From Dictyobacter sp964657925 (lineage in GTDB: Bacteria; Chloroflexota; Ktedonobacteria; Ktedonobacterales; Ktedonobacteraceae), in contig CAZZWK010000010.1 of assembly GCA_964657925.1 (NCBI GenBank), forward strand, positions 1 through 64,000: a stretch of DNA of 64,000 nucleotides, read 5' to 3'. The position numbers and the translations under genes are program-made. The notes beneath the pieces were generated by a model. The model saw only the letters and a program-made list of their open reading frames with translations, had not been told where the DNA came from and did no database searches. Positions 1-7,953 of this stretch are shown here, in pieces (positions within the stretch are counted from its first letter, which is position 1; each line of letters opens with the position of its first letter).

Positions 1-209
1 GGAGGTTGGTTTTGTTGATAGGGCGGAAACTGGTTGGAAGGTGCATAGCCTTGCCCGTAGGAATTGTAGGGAGGAGGTTGAGGCTGGTTGTACTGGGCGG
101 ACGGGTCTTGCCAGGGGGGCGTATACGGCGAGGAGTTGTGCCAGGCAGAGTTATGTTGGTGAGGTCGATCATCTGGTGTATGGCTGTCCCACTTAGGCTC
201 TTGATGCAT
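1..209 (-). CDS. N-terminal part of a Pro/Gln/Tyr-rich protein (runs off the left edge)
   Basis: An open frame runs from an ATG at 209 to the window edge without a stop, giving the first 69 residues. They begin MHQEPKWDSH and continue as a low-complexity stretch rich in Pro, Gln, Tyr, Asn and Ser (for example NQPQPPPYNSYGQGY). A good ribosome binding site, AAGGAAG, sits about 6 nt before the ATG. Such tails commonly precede a membrane domain in small actinobacterial and Chloroflexi proteins, but no domain is visible here, so the function is unknown. It lies 83 bp beyond the stop of the pseudouridine synthase gene on the same strand and may be the last gene of that group. Confidence 0.6.
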   Translation of the reverse strand, partial: MHQEPKWDSHTPDDRPHQHNSAWHNSSPYTPPWQDPSAQYNQPQPPPYNSYGQGYAPSNQFPPYQQNQP

Positions 210-292
210 AGATTTCTTCCTTATCGCTAACTAACGCTCCTATTCCCAATACTACCATAAAAGAGGTTCAATTTGAAGGGGGATAGGACGTA

Positions 293-1069
293 TCAGTTGA
301 TAGAGAGAAGAACAGATACTTCCTCGTCGGAGAGGTAGCGCCATTTGCCTGGTGATACACCTTTGAGGGTGAGGGGGCCGAGGCCGACACGGGTGAGTTT
401 GTGGACGGTGGTGTCGACGGCGGCGAGCATGCGGCGGATCTCGCGTTTATGGCCTTCGTGGATGATGAGGGCGAGCAGGCTTTCGGTGCCCTGGTGGCGC
501 AGGATGTGGACGCGAGCGGGCGCGGTGGTATGCAAATGTCCGTCGTCTTCGCGAATGGCGACGCCGTGTCTGAGCTTGTCGAGGGCTTCTGGGGTCGGAT
601 GGCCCTGTACCAGGGCTTCGTAGTGCTTTTCGATAGCGTAGCGAGGGTGGGTGAGGCGCAGGGCGAAGTCGCCATCGTTGGTGAGCAGGAGCAAGCCATC
701 GGTATCGCTGTCGAGGCGACCAACAGGATAGACGCGCAACTGACGCAACTCGTCGGGCAAGAGATCGAGCACGGTGGGACGACCGGAGGGATCGGTGACA
801 GTGGAAAGATAGCCTGCGGGCTTGTTGAGCAAGATGTAGACATGGTGAGTGGCGGGCTGAACGGCTTTGCCATCAACGGTGATCTGGTCATGTGTGGGAT
901 CGACGCGTGTACCTTGAGTGGTGATCTGAATGCCATTGACACGCACGCGGCCAGCGCTGATCAACGCTTCAGCGGCGCGACGTGAGGCCACACCGGCATG
1001 GGCCAGATAGCGGGCGAGTCGTTCGCCTTCCAGGGTATGTTCGGGCTCCTGCTCGGGTGTAGAACTCAT
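293..1069 (-). CDS. rRNA pseudouridine synthase, RsuA/RluB/RluE family
   Basis: Isomerises specific uridines in ribosomal RNA to pseudouridine in the cytoplasm. An S4 RNA-binding domain is visible at about residues 17-60 (RLARYLAHAGVASRRAAE). It is followed by the catalytic motif GRLDSDTDGLLLLTND at 117-132, whose Asp120 is the expected nucleophile. The 258-residue length is usual for the family, and the RluB-like layout suggests large-subunit rRNA as target, though RluB, RluE and RsuA cannot be separated by eye. The ATG at 1069 overlaps the stop of the DUF2851 gene by 4 bp (ATGA), so the two are translationally coupled. GGAAGGAA precedes the start. Confidence 0.93.
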   Translation of the reverse strand: MSSTPEQEPEHTLEGERLARYLAHAGVASRRAAEALISAGRVRVNGIQITTQGTRVDPTHDQITVDGKAVQPATHHVYILLNKPAGYLSTVTDPSGRPTVLDLLPDELRQLRVYPVGRLDSDTDGLLLLTNDGDFALRLTHPRYAIEKHYEALVQGHPTPEALDKLRHGVAIREDDGHLHTTAPARVHILRHQGTESLLALIIHEGHKREIRRMLAAVDTTVHKLTRVGLGPLTLKGVSPGKWRYLSDEEVSVLLSIN

Positions 1070-2337
1070 AAGCTATTCCTTCCAAAAAGACACTGGTCGC
1101 AGCGTTTCTCGCGACACGTTTGCTGATAGATATAGTGAAGTCCCTGTTGCCAACAAGTGCCATGTGGCTCGTGGGGCAATTGCAATTGCGCACGCATCAT
1201 ACGCGTTATGCGATTGGAAGGCAAGCCGGGATGATGCAGATAGAGCGCGTGCGCCTGTGCGGTCAACTGTGGTTGATTTTCGAGCAGGCCGATGGCGGCG
1301 GCGAAGGGCAACACTACGTTACAAATGAGTATATCAGCACGGGCAAGGCTTAGTCCCAGCGTGGAGAAGGTGGTGTGTAAGGTGGCGAGTATTTCCGCGT
1401 GCGGTTGCGGTGATTGACCGATGGAGGGCTGCAATTGAGCATGCAGAGTACGCCATGGACCAGGAATGCGCCAGGATGAATGCATACGAGCCAGCACGCG
1501 CATGCGTGTATCATCTAGCGGAGATGGTTGTAGAGAGCGACCGAGAGGTTCGGGCAGCGGTGATGTTTTTTGCAGCAGGCGCAGGCCAGCGGCGCGAAAG
1601 AAGGCACGATCGCGACCATAAGCCAGTCCCTCGGCCAACGCGAGTAGCAGGCAGGTATCGTAGGCATCGTCATCCCCCGCGATCTGGAGGTGATGTATCT
1701 GTTCGACGAACCCTTCCGTCTTCTGCTCGAAGCGGAGCAGACCAGCCTGTTCTAGAAGATGCGCGCGGCGTTGTTGATCCAGGTTAGCTATATTGTTCTG
1801 GCAGGGCCAGGAAGGTGTGGGGGCAAAGGGCGGGTTCGTGACTATAGGAATGTCCGAAAGGATACAGATGGGGATAGCTGTGCCGTCCTGACGGAGTGTT
1901 TTTGGCGTGGGATACGCAGAGAGGACCACGTGCAGCAAGACATTGTTATAGCGGGGGTCACGATGGTGTTGATGCAGGTACCAATCACGGGCATGGATAT
2001 GAAATTCGACATCACAGGTATGTTGCTGTAAGGGTGCGGTTGTGTCATGAGAGGGGCTATCGCTCTGCGTGGATTGCACGGGCAATAACAAGATAGCATC
2101 ATGTACGTCGGGTCCAGCCGAGCTACCAGGGCGACCGCAGAAAACGAGACGACCGCAGATGCCATTGTGTAAAGGGAGCACGGTGCCTGATGGAAGCGAC
2201 CACCAGCGGCGCGCGAGATCGGATTCGTATGGCGTTTCAGGGGTGTGAATCAGGCAAATATGGTGAGATAGAAAAGGAGTGTAAAATTGAGATGATTGGT
2301 AGAAAGTTTGTTGTGCGGTAAGTATTTGGGTCGTCAT
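1066..2337 (-). CDS. DUF2851 family protein
   Basis: A 423-residue protein recognised as DUF2851 by three features: the segment DVEFHIHARDWYLHQHHRDP followed by NNVLLHVVL, the GRLVFCGRPGSSAGPDVHDA block at about 62-81, and a C-terminal cysteine cluster CREKRCDQCLFG. The family is widespread in Bacteroidetes and Chloroflexi and has no settled biochemical role; the four clustered cysteines could bind metal (inference). No signal peptide or membrane segment is seen. The gene is the first of a two-gene unit, its stop overlapping the start of the pseudouridine synthase. A GAGGTG sits about 12 nt before the ATG, a rather long spacing. Confidence 0.85.
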   Translation of the reverse strand: MTTQILTAQQTFYQSSQFYTPFLSHHICLIHTPETPYESDLARRWWSLPSGTVLPLHNGICGRLVFCGRPGSSAGPDVHDAILLLPVQSTQSDSPSHDTTAPLQQHTCDVEFHIHARDWYLHQHHRDPRYNNVLLHVVLSAYPTPKTLRQDGTAIPICILSDIPIVTNPPFAPTPSWPCQNNIANLDQQRRAHLLEQAGLLRFEQKTEGFVEQIHHLQIAGDDDAYDTCLLLALAEGLAYGRDRAFFRAAGLRLLQKTSPLPEPLGRSLQPSPLDDTRMRVLARMHSSWRIPGPWRTLHAQLQPSIGQSPQPHAEILATLHTTFSTLGLSLARADILICNVVLPFAAAIGLLENQPQLTAQAHALYLHHPGLPSNRITRMMRAQLQLPHEPHGTCWQQGLHYIYQQTCREKRCDQCLFGRNSL

Positions 2338-2530
2338 AGGAATGGAGCACCTCTACAGAACCACAGCCATATGTATTTGGATAGGGAAAAAGCGGAACTG
2401 CTATCCTCTTTGTATACTATAAACGCGAGATGATAGCGGATTTGTTTGTGATTACGCTGGTATTCTATCAGGTTTTACATTAGTTGCCGATCGGTGGGGC
2501 GTCCAGGAAGGGGTTGGGGGGAATGCAAAG

Positions 2531-2576
2531 CGAGGCCGGTGCGCGCCCACAAGGGGACGCACCTACGCGGGTTGTT
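2531..2576. repeat. REP-like repeat, family II
   Basis: The core GCGCCCACAAGGGGACGCAC is followed by CTACGCGGG. It folds as GGTGCG...CGCACC around a CCC/GGGG inner pair. Read on the minus strand it begins GTAG then the hairpin. Related copies lie at 47714-47749, 49557-49591 and 58866-58930. Confidence 0.7.
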
Positions 2577-2625
2577 AGATGCACCGAGAATGAAGATTCA
2601 GACATAGCATCGAGTATGCCGAATA

Positions 2626-2672
2626 GCCGATAAATCGGGGTGGGTTTTCGGTAAACCGACCCCTACAGAAGG
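2626..2672. repeat. REP-like repeat, family III
   Basis: Contains two short palindromes, CCGATAAATCGG and TCGGTAAACCGA, followed by CCCCTACAGAAGG. On the minus strand it reads GTAG then a hairpin. Related copies are at 14255-14322, both sides of the gap at 19027-19126, 28747-28790 and 47951-48000. It ends 7 bp before the stop codon of the acidic protein gene and could help terminate its transcript. Confidence 0.7.
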
Positions 2673-2678
2673 GGAAGG

Positions 2679-4793
2679 TCAGGCGGGTTCGGGTTCGATT
2701 TGGGCGAGGTCGTTGGAGAGGCGAGTGTCTTTGCGCCAGTTTTCTTCAGAGGCATATGACATGCCTTCAGACACCTCGGCCCTGGCCTCTACCTGGGCGG
2801 AATAGGAGTCGGCGCGCTCGGTGATGATGTCCAGGGCGGTCAGTACGGCCTGGGCGCTGGACATCTCCTGTTCGGCTGCGGCTAACGCTTCGTCCGCATT
2901 CGTACCGGTCAGGATACCGGAATCGATAGCGGCGACGACCATATCGACCATCAAGGAGACGCGCTCGACCAGGGCACGAGCTTCCTGGGCACGCGCGCCA
3001 CTGGCTTCCGCGTACGCTTCCACACGTTCGGACTCGCGCTGGGCATCAGCGGTGATGGAAGCGGAGACAGTGGCTTCGAGCGCCTCTTCTTCGCGATCGA
3101 TCTCTGCGATTTCTTCTAAAGGGGGTGCATCTTCGATGGTTGGGGTTTCCGTCTCTGCTAAAGCGTCACTTGATGGAGGAACGGGGATCTCAAAAGGTAC
3201 GGAATCGGCATCGAACAGTTCGGCCTGTGGCTGAGCAGAAGGCGATGGTGCAGGCTCGATCAGGGAGGTTTGCGTTTCCACGGCGGAAACGGCCTGGCGG
3301 GCCTGGAAAGCGAAGTGTTCCGTGCGCTCGACTTCCGCCTGCAACTGGATCAGGTCTTGTTCTAGATGGCGACCGGCGACAAACTGGTCCAGGCGTTGTT
3401 CGAACTCGAACAGGCGCTCAGCAGCGAGGTTGGCGGCCTCTTCGGCGGCTTCAGCGACCGTGTTGGCCTCTTCGATGACGCCCTGTGTCTCGGTGGTGAC
3501 GACCCTTTCCTGTGCCTGAGCGATGGCAGTGAAGGCAGAGGAGGGTTGATCCTGATCGTCAGGAATGGGTGGATCAGTGAGGGTAGTAGCAGATGATGAA
3601 GCAGAGGGCTCGGTGGAATTATCATCACTCAAAGGAGTAGATGCCTCTTCGGTTGTGGGAGTTTGTAAGGATGAGGGCACGCGAACGGCCACGATCTCGT
3701 CGGTCTGGCGTTCAGCAGGCGCTGATGCGGCACGCAGACCGTACGCGGGTGAGGCCGGCGCTACGGGAGTGGGTGGTATCTCAGCGGAGGCAGGCGCGCT
3801 GGTTTGTTCATCTAGCAAGGCTATAGGGGTAGATGTTTCGCTGGCCGCGACAGGAGTCTCCTGGGTCGGTGAGGTTTCCGAGGTTGCTGACGTTTCTGAT
3901 AATTCCGCTGTGTCTAGCAGAGACGCGATCTCTTCAAGGGCGGATTCCGATACTAGTTCTGTGGGTTCATTGTCTGGCGCAGTTGATGTTGATGTAGGTA
4001 TTTCAGCTTCTTCTGTTGTCGCGCTGGTTTCTGATATTGCCTCTTCTTGTATGGAGGTTACAGGTTCTTCGGCTGTTTCCTCTACAACCGCTATGGGTGC
4101 GGGCGCGACATCCTGAGGTAGAGAGGCGACGGGTTCTTCGGCTGTTTCCTCTACTGTGGCTACAGGGGCATCAATCGTCTCTTCCACGGCAGCTACGGGC
4201 GCTGATGTGGCCTCTTCGGGTAGAGAAACTGTAGGGTTTTCGAGTGTTTCTTCTACTGGGTCTACTGATTCTGATGATACCTCTTCGGGTAGAGAAGTTA
4301 CGGGCGCCTTAATCGTTTCCTCGACAGCGGCTACGGGTGCTACCTCTTGGGGTTCGGGTATGGAAACTACAGGTTGCTCAGTTGTTTCCTCTTCTGTAGC
4401 TACAGGTGCACCATTGGAGGCTGCGGGGACTGTTTCTGCTGGAGTGATGGCGGGTATTTCTTCTGTCTGTAGCAGAGGCGTAGGATCATCATCTTCCACC
4501 AGCCAGGAGGCCAGTTCGGGATCGGAGGAGACATCTTCGCCGAGGGAGATGCGGGCGGCAATAATCTTCTGGCGTATTTTTTGGATGCGTGTGGCTCTTT
4601 TTTGCACGCATCGCTCGCTGCGCGATAGGCGCTCTTGCGCCTCTTTCAGATCTTCCTGGGCTTCTTCCAGGGCCTCCTGGGCGTCCGCGAGGTCCTCTTC
4701 AAGTTTATGGTAGCGCTTTTGCAGTTTTTTGGGAGAGAGAGCTTTGCCGTTGGTGTGCTTGTTAGCAAGAGATGCATGTGCATATTCGCTCAT
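2679..4793 (-). CDS. Large acidic coiled-coil repeat protein, function unknown
   Basis: A 704-residue cytoplasmic-looking protein with no signal peptide or membrane segment. An N-terminal charged coiled coil (roughly 15-95, heptads such as KKLQKRYHKLEEDLADAQEA) is followed by a Val/Glu/Pro-rich repeat region (about 115-260) built on the phrases PV.SLPEE and VAAVEET. A Ser/Thr/Pro-rich linker then leads to a second long helical region (about 430-690) rich in Ala and Glu. The frame extends upstream to 4823, but the ATG at 4793 has GGAGG 6 nt ahead of it and is chosen. The protein is strongly acidic. It resembles scaffold or polar-organising proteins in composition only; no family is recognised. 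Confidence 0.75.
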   Translation of the reverse strand: MSEYAHASLANKHTNGKALSPKKLQKRYHKLEEDLADAQEALEEAQEDLKEAQERLSRSERCVQKRATRIQKIRQKIIAARISLGEDVSSDPELASWLVEDDDPTPLLQTEEIPAITPAETVPAASNGAPVATEEETTEQPVVSIPEPQEVAPVAAVEETIKAPVTSLPEEVSSESVDPVEETLENPTVSLPEEATSAPVAAVEETIDAPVATVEETAEEPVASLPQDVAPAPIAVVEETAEEPVTSIQEEAISETSATTEEAEIPTSTSTAPDNEPTELVSESALEEIASLLDTAELSETSATSETSPTQETPVAASETSTPIALLDEQTSAPASAEIPPTPVAPASPAYGLRAASAPAERQTDEIVAVRVPSSLQTPTTEEASTPLSDDNSTEPSASSSATTLTDPPIPDDQDQPSSAFTAIAQAQERVVTTETQGVIEEANTVAEAAEEAANLAAERLFEFEQRLDQFVAGRHLEQDLIQLQAEVERTEHFAFQARQAVSAVETQTSLIEPAPSPSAQPQAELFDADSVPFEIPVPPSSDALAETETPTIEDAPPLEEIAEIDREEEALEATVSASITADAQRESERVEAYAEASGARAQEARALVERVSLMVDMVVAAIDSGILTGTNADEALAAAEQEMSSAQAVLTALDIITERADSYSAQVEARAEVSEGMSYASEENWRKDTRLSNDLAQIEPEPA

Positions 4794-4960
4794 ATATATC
4801 CTCCGCGGAGCAGTTGCCCACAACGAGAGCGCAGGGGCGACTATAAATCTTTTTATAGCAAGCTGCTTTTTGTATTTATGAATTCAGATGTGGGAATCAG
4901 GTTTAGTGTATCATTACTGGCGTATTTTGGGTACGTTTTTAGGAGGAAATTCGGGTGGGG

Positions 4961-4992
4961 CGCGGGGCAAACGCATGGTTTGCCCTACGCGG
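4961..4992. repeat. REP-like repeat, family I, at the end of the ccm operon
   Basis: CGCGGGGCAAAC, loop GCATG, GTTTGCCCTACGCGG forms a 12-bp stem with a two-base TA bulge. It starts one base after the stop of the DUF3054 gene, the last gene of the cytochrome c maturation operon, so it may serve as its terminator although no T-run follows. Other copies: 21361-21447, 22208-22240, 57577-57639, 58127-58157, 60804-60838. Confidence 0.75.
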
Positions 4993-4993
4993 T

Positions 4994-5479
4994 TTAGGGA
5001 TGTTGTTCGGCCTGGCGTTGGGCGCGGTTGCGCTGGGCAGCCGCGAAGGGAAGACGCCAGAGGGCGAGCAGGACGGTATTCGAGATCAGGGTAACGATCC
5101 AGAATGACACGGGGGGAACGGCGTGATCGACGAGGAGGCCGCGAATGAGCATCGCGATCGGCCAGGAGCAGAGCCAGGCCAGGGCGGTGCGTCGCGCCAT
5201 TTTTTTAGGGTCGGTCATGATATCGCGGCGGAAGGCACCGAGCCAGGGCGAGACGAGAAACCAACCGAGCAAGAAGGGAAATGCTGTAGTCACGATCGCG
5301 CCGAGCGCGTTGAGGCCCGCGGCTTCGTCGTGGCTATTGCGCCCGATGGTCGCGAAAATCAGAAAAACGAGGATGTCGCCGGTGATCAGCGAGACGATGC
5401 GCAAGGGATCGTTCTTGCCATCCCTGCCGTCGAGCGAGGATTGGTTAGAAGCAAGGGCGGATTTTTGTTTAATCGCCAT
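4994..5479 (-). CDS. DUF3054 family membrane protein
   Basis: A 161-residue protein with about four membrane segments. The family hallmarks are visible: GDILVFLIFATIGRNSH near residue 30, TAFPFLLGWFLVSPWLGAF, then a run of hydrophobic helices ending in a basic, Gln-rich tail. The role of DUF3054 proteins is not established. The start at 5479 is preferred over upstream frames because its ATG overlaps the end of ccmD (GAT TAA is read through by the new frame) and GGAG lies 7 nt upstream. It is the last gene of the cytochrome c maturation operon. Whether it takes part in that pathway is unknown. Confidence 0.8.
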   Translation of the reverse strand: MAIKQKSALASNQSSLDGRDGKNDPLRIVSLITGDILVFLIFATIGRNSHDEAAGLNALGAIVTTAFPFLLGWFLVSPWLGAFRRDIMTDPKKMARRTALAWLCSWPIAMLIRGLLVDHAVPPVSFWIVTLISNTVLLALWRLPFAAAQRNRAQRQAEQHP

Positions 5480-5636
5480 AGTTGTGCTCCGTCCGTTCTT
5501 GATGTTCGCGCACCAGTTCTTCGACCGCGGCCAGTTCAAGGCGAGCACCACGCATACGCAGGGCAAGAATGATCAGGTAGACACAGACCGCGAGCCAGGC
5601 GATGATATATGCGGAAAGCACATAGATATTGGTCAT
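5469..5636 (-). CDS. ccmD: CcmD-like small heme exporter subunit
   Basis: A 55-residue protein: one N-terminal membrane helix (about 3-27), then a charged amphipathic tail (GARLELAAVEELVREHQERTE). CcmD is a small single-span protein that helps release holo-CcmE from the CcmABC complex; this assignment rests on size, topology and position directly after ccmC. The reading frame continues far upstream but the ATG at 5636 has AAAGGAGA about 8 nt before it. The 3' end overlaps the DUF3054 start by 11 bp. Confidence 0.75.
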   Translation of the reverse strand: MTNIYVLSAYIIAWLAVCVYLIILALRMRGARLELAAVEELVREHQERTEHNYGD

Positions 5637-5650
5637 GTAAAATTTCTCCT

Positions 5651-6382
5651 TTATTCGACCAGGGAGCGCAAGCGCTGGGCCACCGTTTGGAGGCGCTGCA
5701 ACTGGTAGGCCTGAATCATTAAGAAAGCGAACAGCAAGGTAAACGAGACTAACGCGACCATTAACGTCAGGATGGCGGCGGGTGGATAGCCACTCATGGG
5801 CAAGGGGTGCTGGCCGCGCCACCAAAGGACGGAGAGGTAGATGATGGGCACATCGATCACGCCAACGATGCCGATGACGGCGCCACCGCGGGCGCTATCG
5901 TGAGTGCGTCCCCAATAGCTACGCATCATGAGGTAGCCGACGTACATAAACCACAGGATCAGGCAGGCGGTCAGTTTGGGGTCCCAGACCCACCACGCGC
6001 CCCAGATCGGTTTGCCCCAGAGCGAGCCAAGGAAGAGCGTGATGGTCAGGAAGACGAGGCCAACCTCCGCGGACGCACGCGCGATCCAGTCCAGGCGCTC
6101 GTCTGGTCTGACGAGGTAGACGATACCGGCAAGGGCCAGGATGCAGAATGAGAGCATGGCGATCCAGGCGGTGGGGACGTGGAAGTAAAAGATGCGTTCC
6201 GGCTCACCCTGGAGGGCATCCATAGGCGCGTAGTCGAAGATCATCCAGATGGTGAGCGCGAGGCCGATGGCAGAGAGGGCCGCGAGCAGCAGCGAGATGA
6301 CGGGTAAGCGCGTCGTCGTCTTTTTTGTGGTGGCGGCAGAACCGCGATTTGTGGGTCGAGCCGCTTGATTTGCTAAAGCCAT
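5651..6382 (-). CDS. ccmC: Heme exporter protein CcmC
   Basis: Transfers heme to the chaperone CcmE at the outer face of the membrane in system I cytochrome c maturation. The 243-residue protein has six hydrophobic segments. It carries the tryptophan-rich WWD motif of heme-handling proteins (GKPIWGAWWVWDPKLT, about 123-138) and a flanking His in YFHVPTAW (His68); a second candidate heme-ligand His is His192 in RGQHPL. It lies 21 bp after ccmB and 14 bp before ccmD. Confidence 0.95.
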   Translation of the reverse strand: MALANQAARPTNRGSAATTKKTTTRLPVISLLLAALSAIGLALTIWMIFDYAPMDALQGEPERIFYFHVPTAWIAMLSFCILALAGIVYLVRPDERLDWIARASAEVGLVFLTITLFLGSLWGKPIWGAWWVWDPKLTACLILWFMYVGYLMMRSYWGRTHDSARGGAVIGIVGVIDVPIIYLSVLWWRGQHPLPMSGYPPAAILTLMVALVSFTLLFAFLMIQAYQLQRLQTVAQRLRSLVE

Positions 6383-6403
6383 GATTATATTTCCCTATTA
6401 TTC

Positions 6404-7084
6404 CTATTCCTCAACAACGAAGCGAAAAACAAGCGTAGAGACGCTGAGAAAAATGACATCAAAAGCGATGAGCAGGCCGATCCAGGGCGGCTCGTTCATG
6501 GCGGGGGCCAGCAGGAGGTCCGTGGCCTTGACCGCGCTGATGACCACGGGCACCACCAGGGGAAAGACCAGGATGGGTAACACCAGTTCACGCGCGCGCG
6601 TCGAGGCCGAGAGCACCGAGAAGAGCGTGCCGACGGACGCGATACCGATGGTACCTAAAAAGATAATGGGCAGGAGCGCGCCGAAGAGCGAGAAATCGAG
6701 ATTGAAGAGCACGGCGAAAACGGGCAGGACCACGATTTCCACCAGCGCGATAAAGAGCACATTGCCAAAAAATTTTGCCAGATAGATGGCTTTGCGATCG
6801 ACGGGACAGAGCAAGAGGCGGTCGAGCGAACCGTGTTCGCGTTCAGCGGCCAGTGTGCGCTCCAGTCCCAGGAGGCTGGCGAAGATGAAGGCCACCCAGA
6901 GCACGCCGGGGGCGATGGTTTTCACACTATTGCTGGGAAGATCGAACGTGAAGTTGAAGATCACCAGCACCAGGAGGGCGAACATCGCCATGCCGATCCA
7001 CGTTTGTTTGCTGCGTAGCTCGTAGCGGATATCTTTCCACAAGATGGTCCAGACCTGTTGCCAGAAGAGGCGCAAAGAGATCAT
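6404..7084 (-). CDS. ccmB: Heme exporter permease CcmB
   Basis: Membrane subunit of the CcmAB ABC transporter that frees heme-loaded CcmE using ATP. The 226-residue protein has about six hydrophobic helices and family blocks near the N terminus: WTILWKDIRYELRSKQTW, then SLLGLERTLAAEREHGSLDR, then LLCPVDRKAIYLAKF. The start codon overlaps the ccmA stop (ATGA), indicating coupled translation with its ATPase partner. Confidence 0.95.
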   Translation of the reverse strand: MISLRLFWQQVWTILWKDIRYELRSKQTWIGMAMFALLVLVIFNFTFDLPSNSVKTIAPGVLWVAFIFASLLGLERTLAAEREHGSLDRLLLCPVDRKAIYLAKFFGNVLFIALVEIVVLPVFAVLFNLDFSLFGALLPIIFLGTIGIASVGTLFSVLSASTRARELVLPILVFPLVVPVVISAVKATDLLLAPAMNEPPWIGLLIAFDVIFLSVSTLVFRFVVEE

Positions 7085-7953
7085 CGCACCACCTCCCGAT
7101 AAGTTTGCTGCAAGTCGGAGACAGTCAATACTGTGGTGTCCTGCTGAGAGACGATGCGGCCAGCGGCGATAATGTCGATGCTATCGCTGAGCGAGAGCGC
7201 GCGTTCAAGATGATGGGTGGTGAAGAGGATGCTACCGCCATTGGCGATATGCTCGGCGAAGAGTGAGATGATCAGGTTGTCGCCGTCCTGGTCCAGGCCG
7301 GTATCTGGCTCGTCGAGCAGGAGAATGTGCGGCGAGTGCACGAGCGCACGCGCCCAGGCGACGCGTTGTAGCTGGCCGCGCGAGAGTGAGCCGACACGAT
7401 CGTGCATCTTGCGCAGCAAGCCCATGCGCTGTAGCAGATCGACCGCGCGCTCGCGAGGGTGTTCGACAGCGTACATGCGGGCGAAAAACAGCAGATTTTC
7501 CAGGGCGGTCAAATCCTCATAGAGGTAGGGTTGATGGGCCACGAAGCCGATCGATTGGCGCAACTGCTGCGGTTGTTCGACACAATCGAAGCCAGCGACG
7601 GATACCGTGCCCGCACCGGGTTTGTTGAGGCCAGCCAGAATGCGCAAGAGAGTGGTTTTGCCCGCGCCATTGGGGCCGATCAGCGCGAGGCGCTGGCCGC
7701 GTAAGAGGGTTAGATTAATGTTGCGCAGGACGGGTTTGAAGCCGTAGCTTTTCGTCAGATTGCGCACCTCGATCACGGCGGGCAGAGTCATCTGGACAGG
7801 AGTCGCGGTGCGTTGTACGGAAACGAGTGGACTTGTGGCACCGGTGACACGAGTTTTTAGCTCGAAAGCACGTGTCGTAGAGGCGACGTTGTTGGTCGGC
7901 ATATGATCGTGGTTGATTGTGCGAGTATTACGAGTATTGTGTGACCCGCTCAT
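7081..7953 (-). CDS. ccmA: Heme exporter ATP-binding protein CcmA
   Basis: ABC ATPase of the CcmAB complex. Visible motifs: Walker A GPNGAGKTT (93-101), signature LSRGQ (190-194), Walker B ILLLDEP (210-216) and the switch His in FTTHH. The 290-residue protein carries an unusual N-terminal extension of about 57 residues before the ABC domain (which begins near VIEVRNLTKSYG). The ATG at 7953 overlaps the stop of the preceding gene by 4 bp, which supports this long form, but an internal start at Met55 is possible. The extension is polar and has no recognised motif. Confidence 0.93.
   Translation of the reverse strand: MSGSHNTRNTRTINHDHMPTNNVASTTRAFELKTRVTGATSPLVSVQRTATPVQMTLPAVIEVRNLTKSYGFKPVLRNINLTLLRGQRLALIGPNGAGKTTLLRILAGLNKPGAGTVSVAGFDCVEQPQQLRQSIGFVAHQPYLYEDLTALENLLFFARMYAVEHPRERAVDLLQRMGLLRKMHDRVGSLSRGQLQRVAWARALVHSPHILLLDEPDTGLDQDGDNLIISLFAEHIANGGSILFTTHHLERALSLSDSIDIIAAGRIVSQQDTTVLTVSDLQQTYREVVR

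Larger units (their letters stand above)
2338..2678. other. Intergenic region with two small repeats
   Basis: This 341-bp stretch separates the DUF2851 gene start from the stop of the long acidic protein, both on the minus strand. I see no coding potential. It holds one copy of repeat family II (2531-2576) and one of family III (2626-2672), described separately. The AT-rich part nearest the DUF2851 gene (about 2340-2480) is the likely promoter region of that gene, but no clear -35/-10 pair can be assigned. Confidence 0.6.

Noticed and set aside
401..985. A 194-codon plus-strand open frame opposite the pseudouridine synthase
   Set aside because: The minus-strand frame carries clear S4 and catalytic motifs; this one is its antisense shadow with no family signal.
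3565..4116. Plus-strand open frames across the acidic repeat protein
   Set aside because: They mirror the repetitive GAA/GCA-type codons of the minus-strand gene and have Ser/Val/Ala-only composition and no ribosome site.
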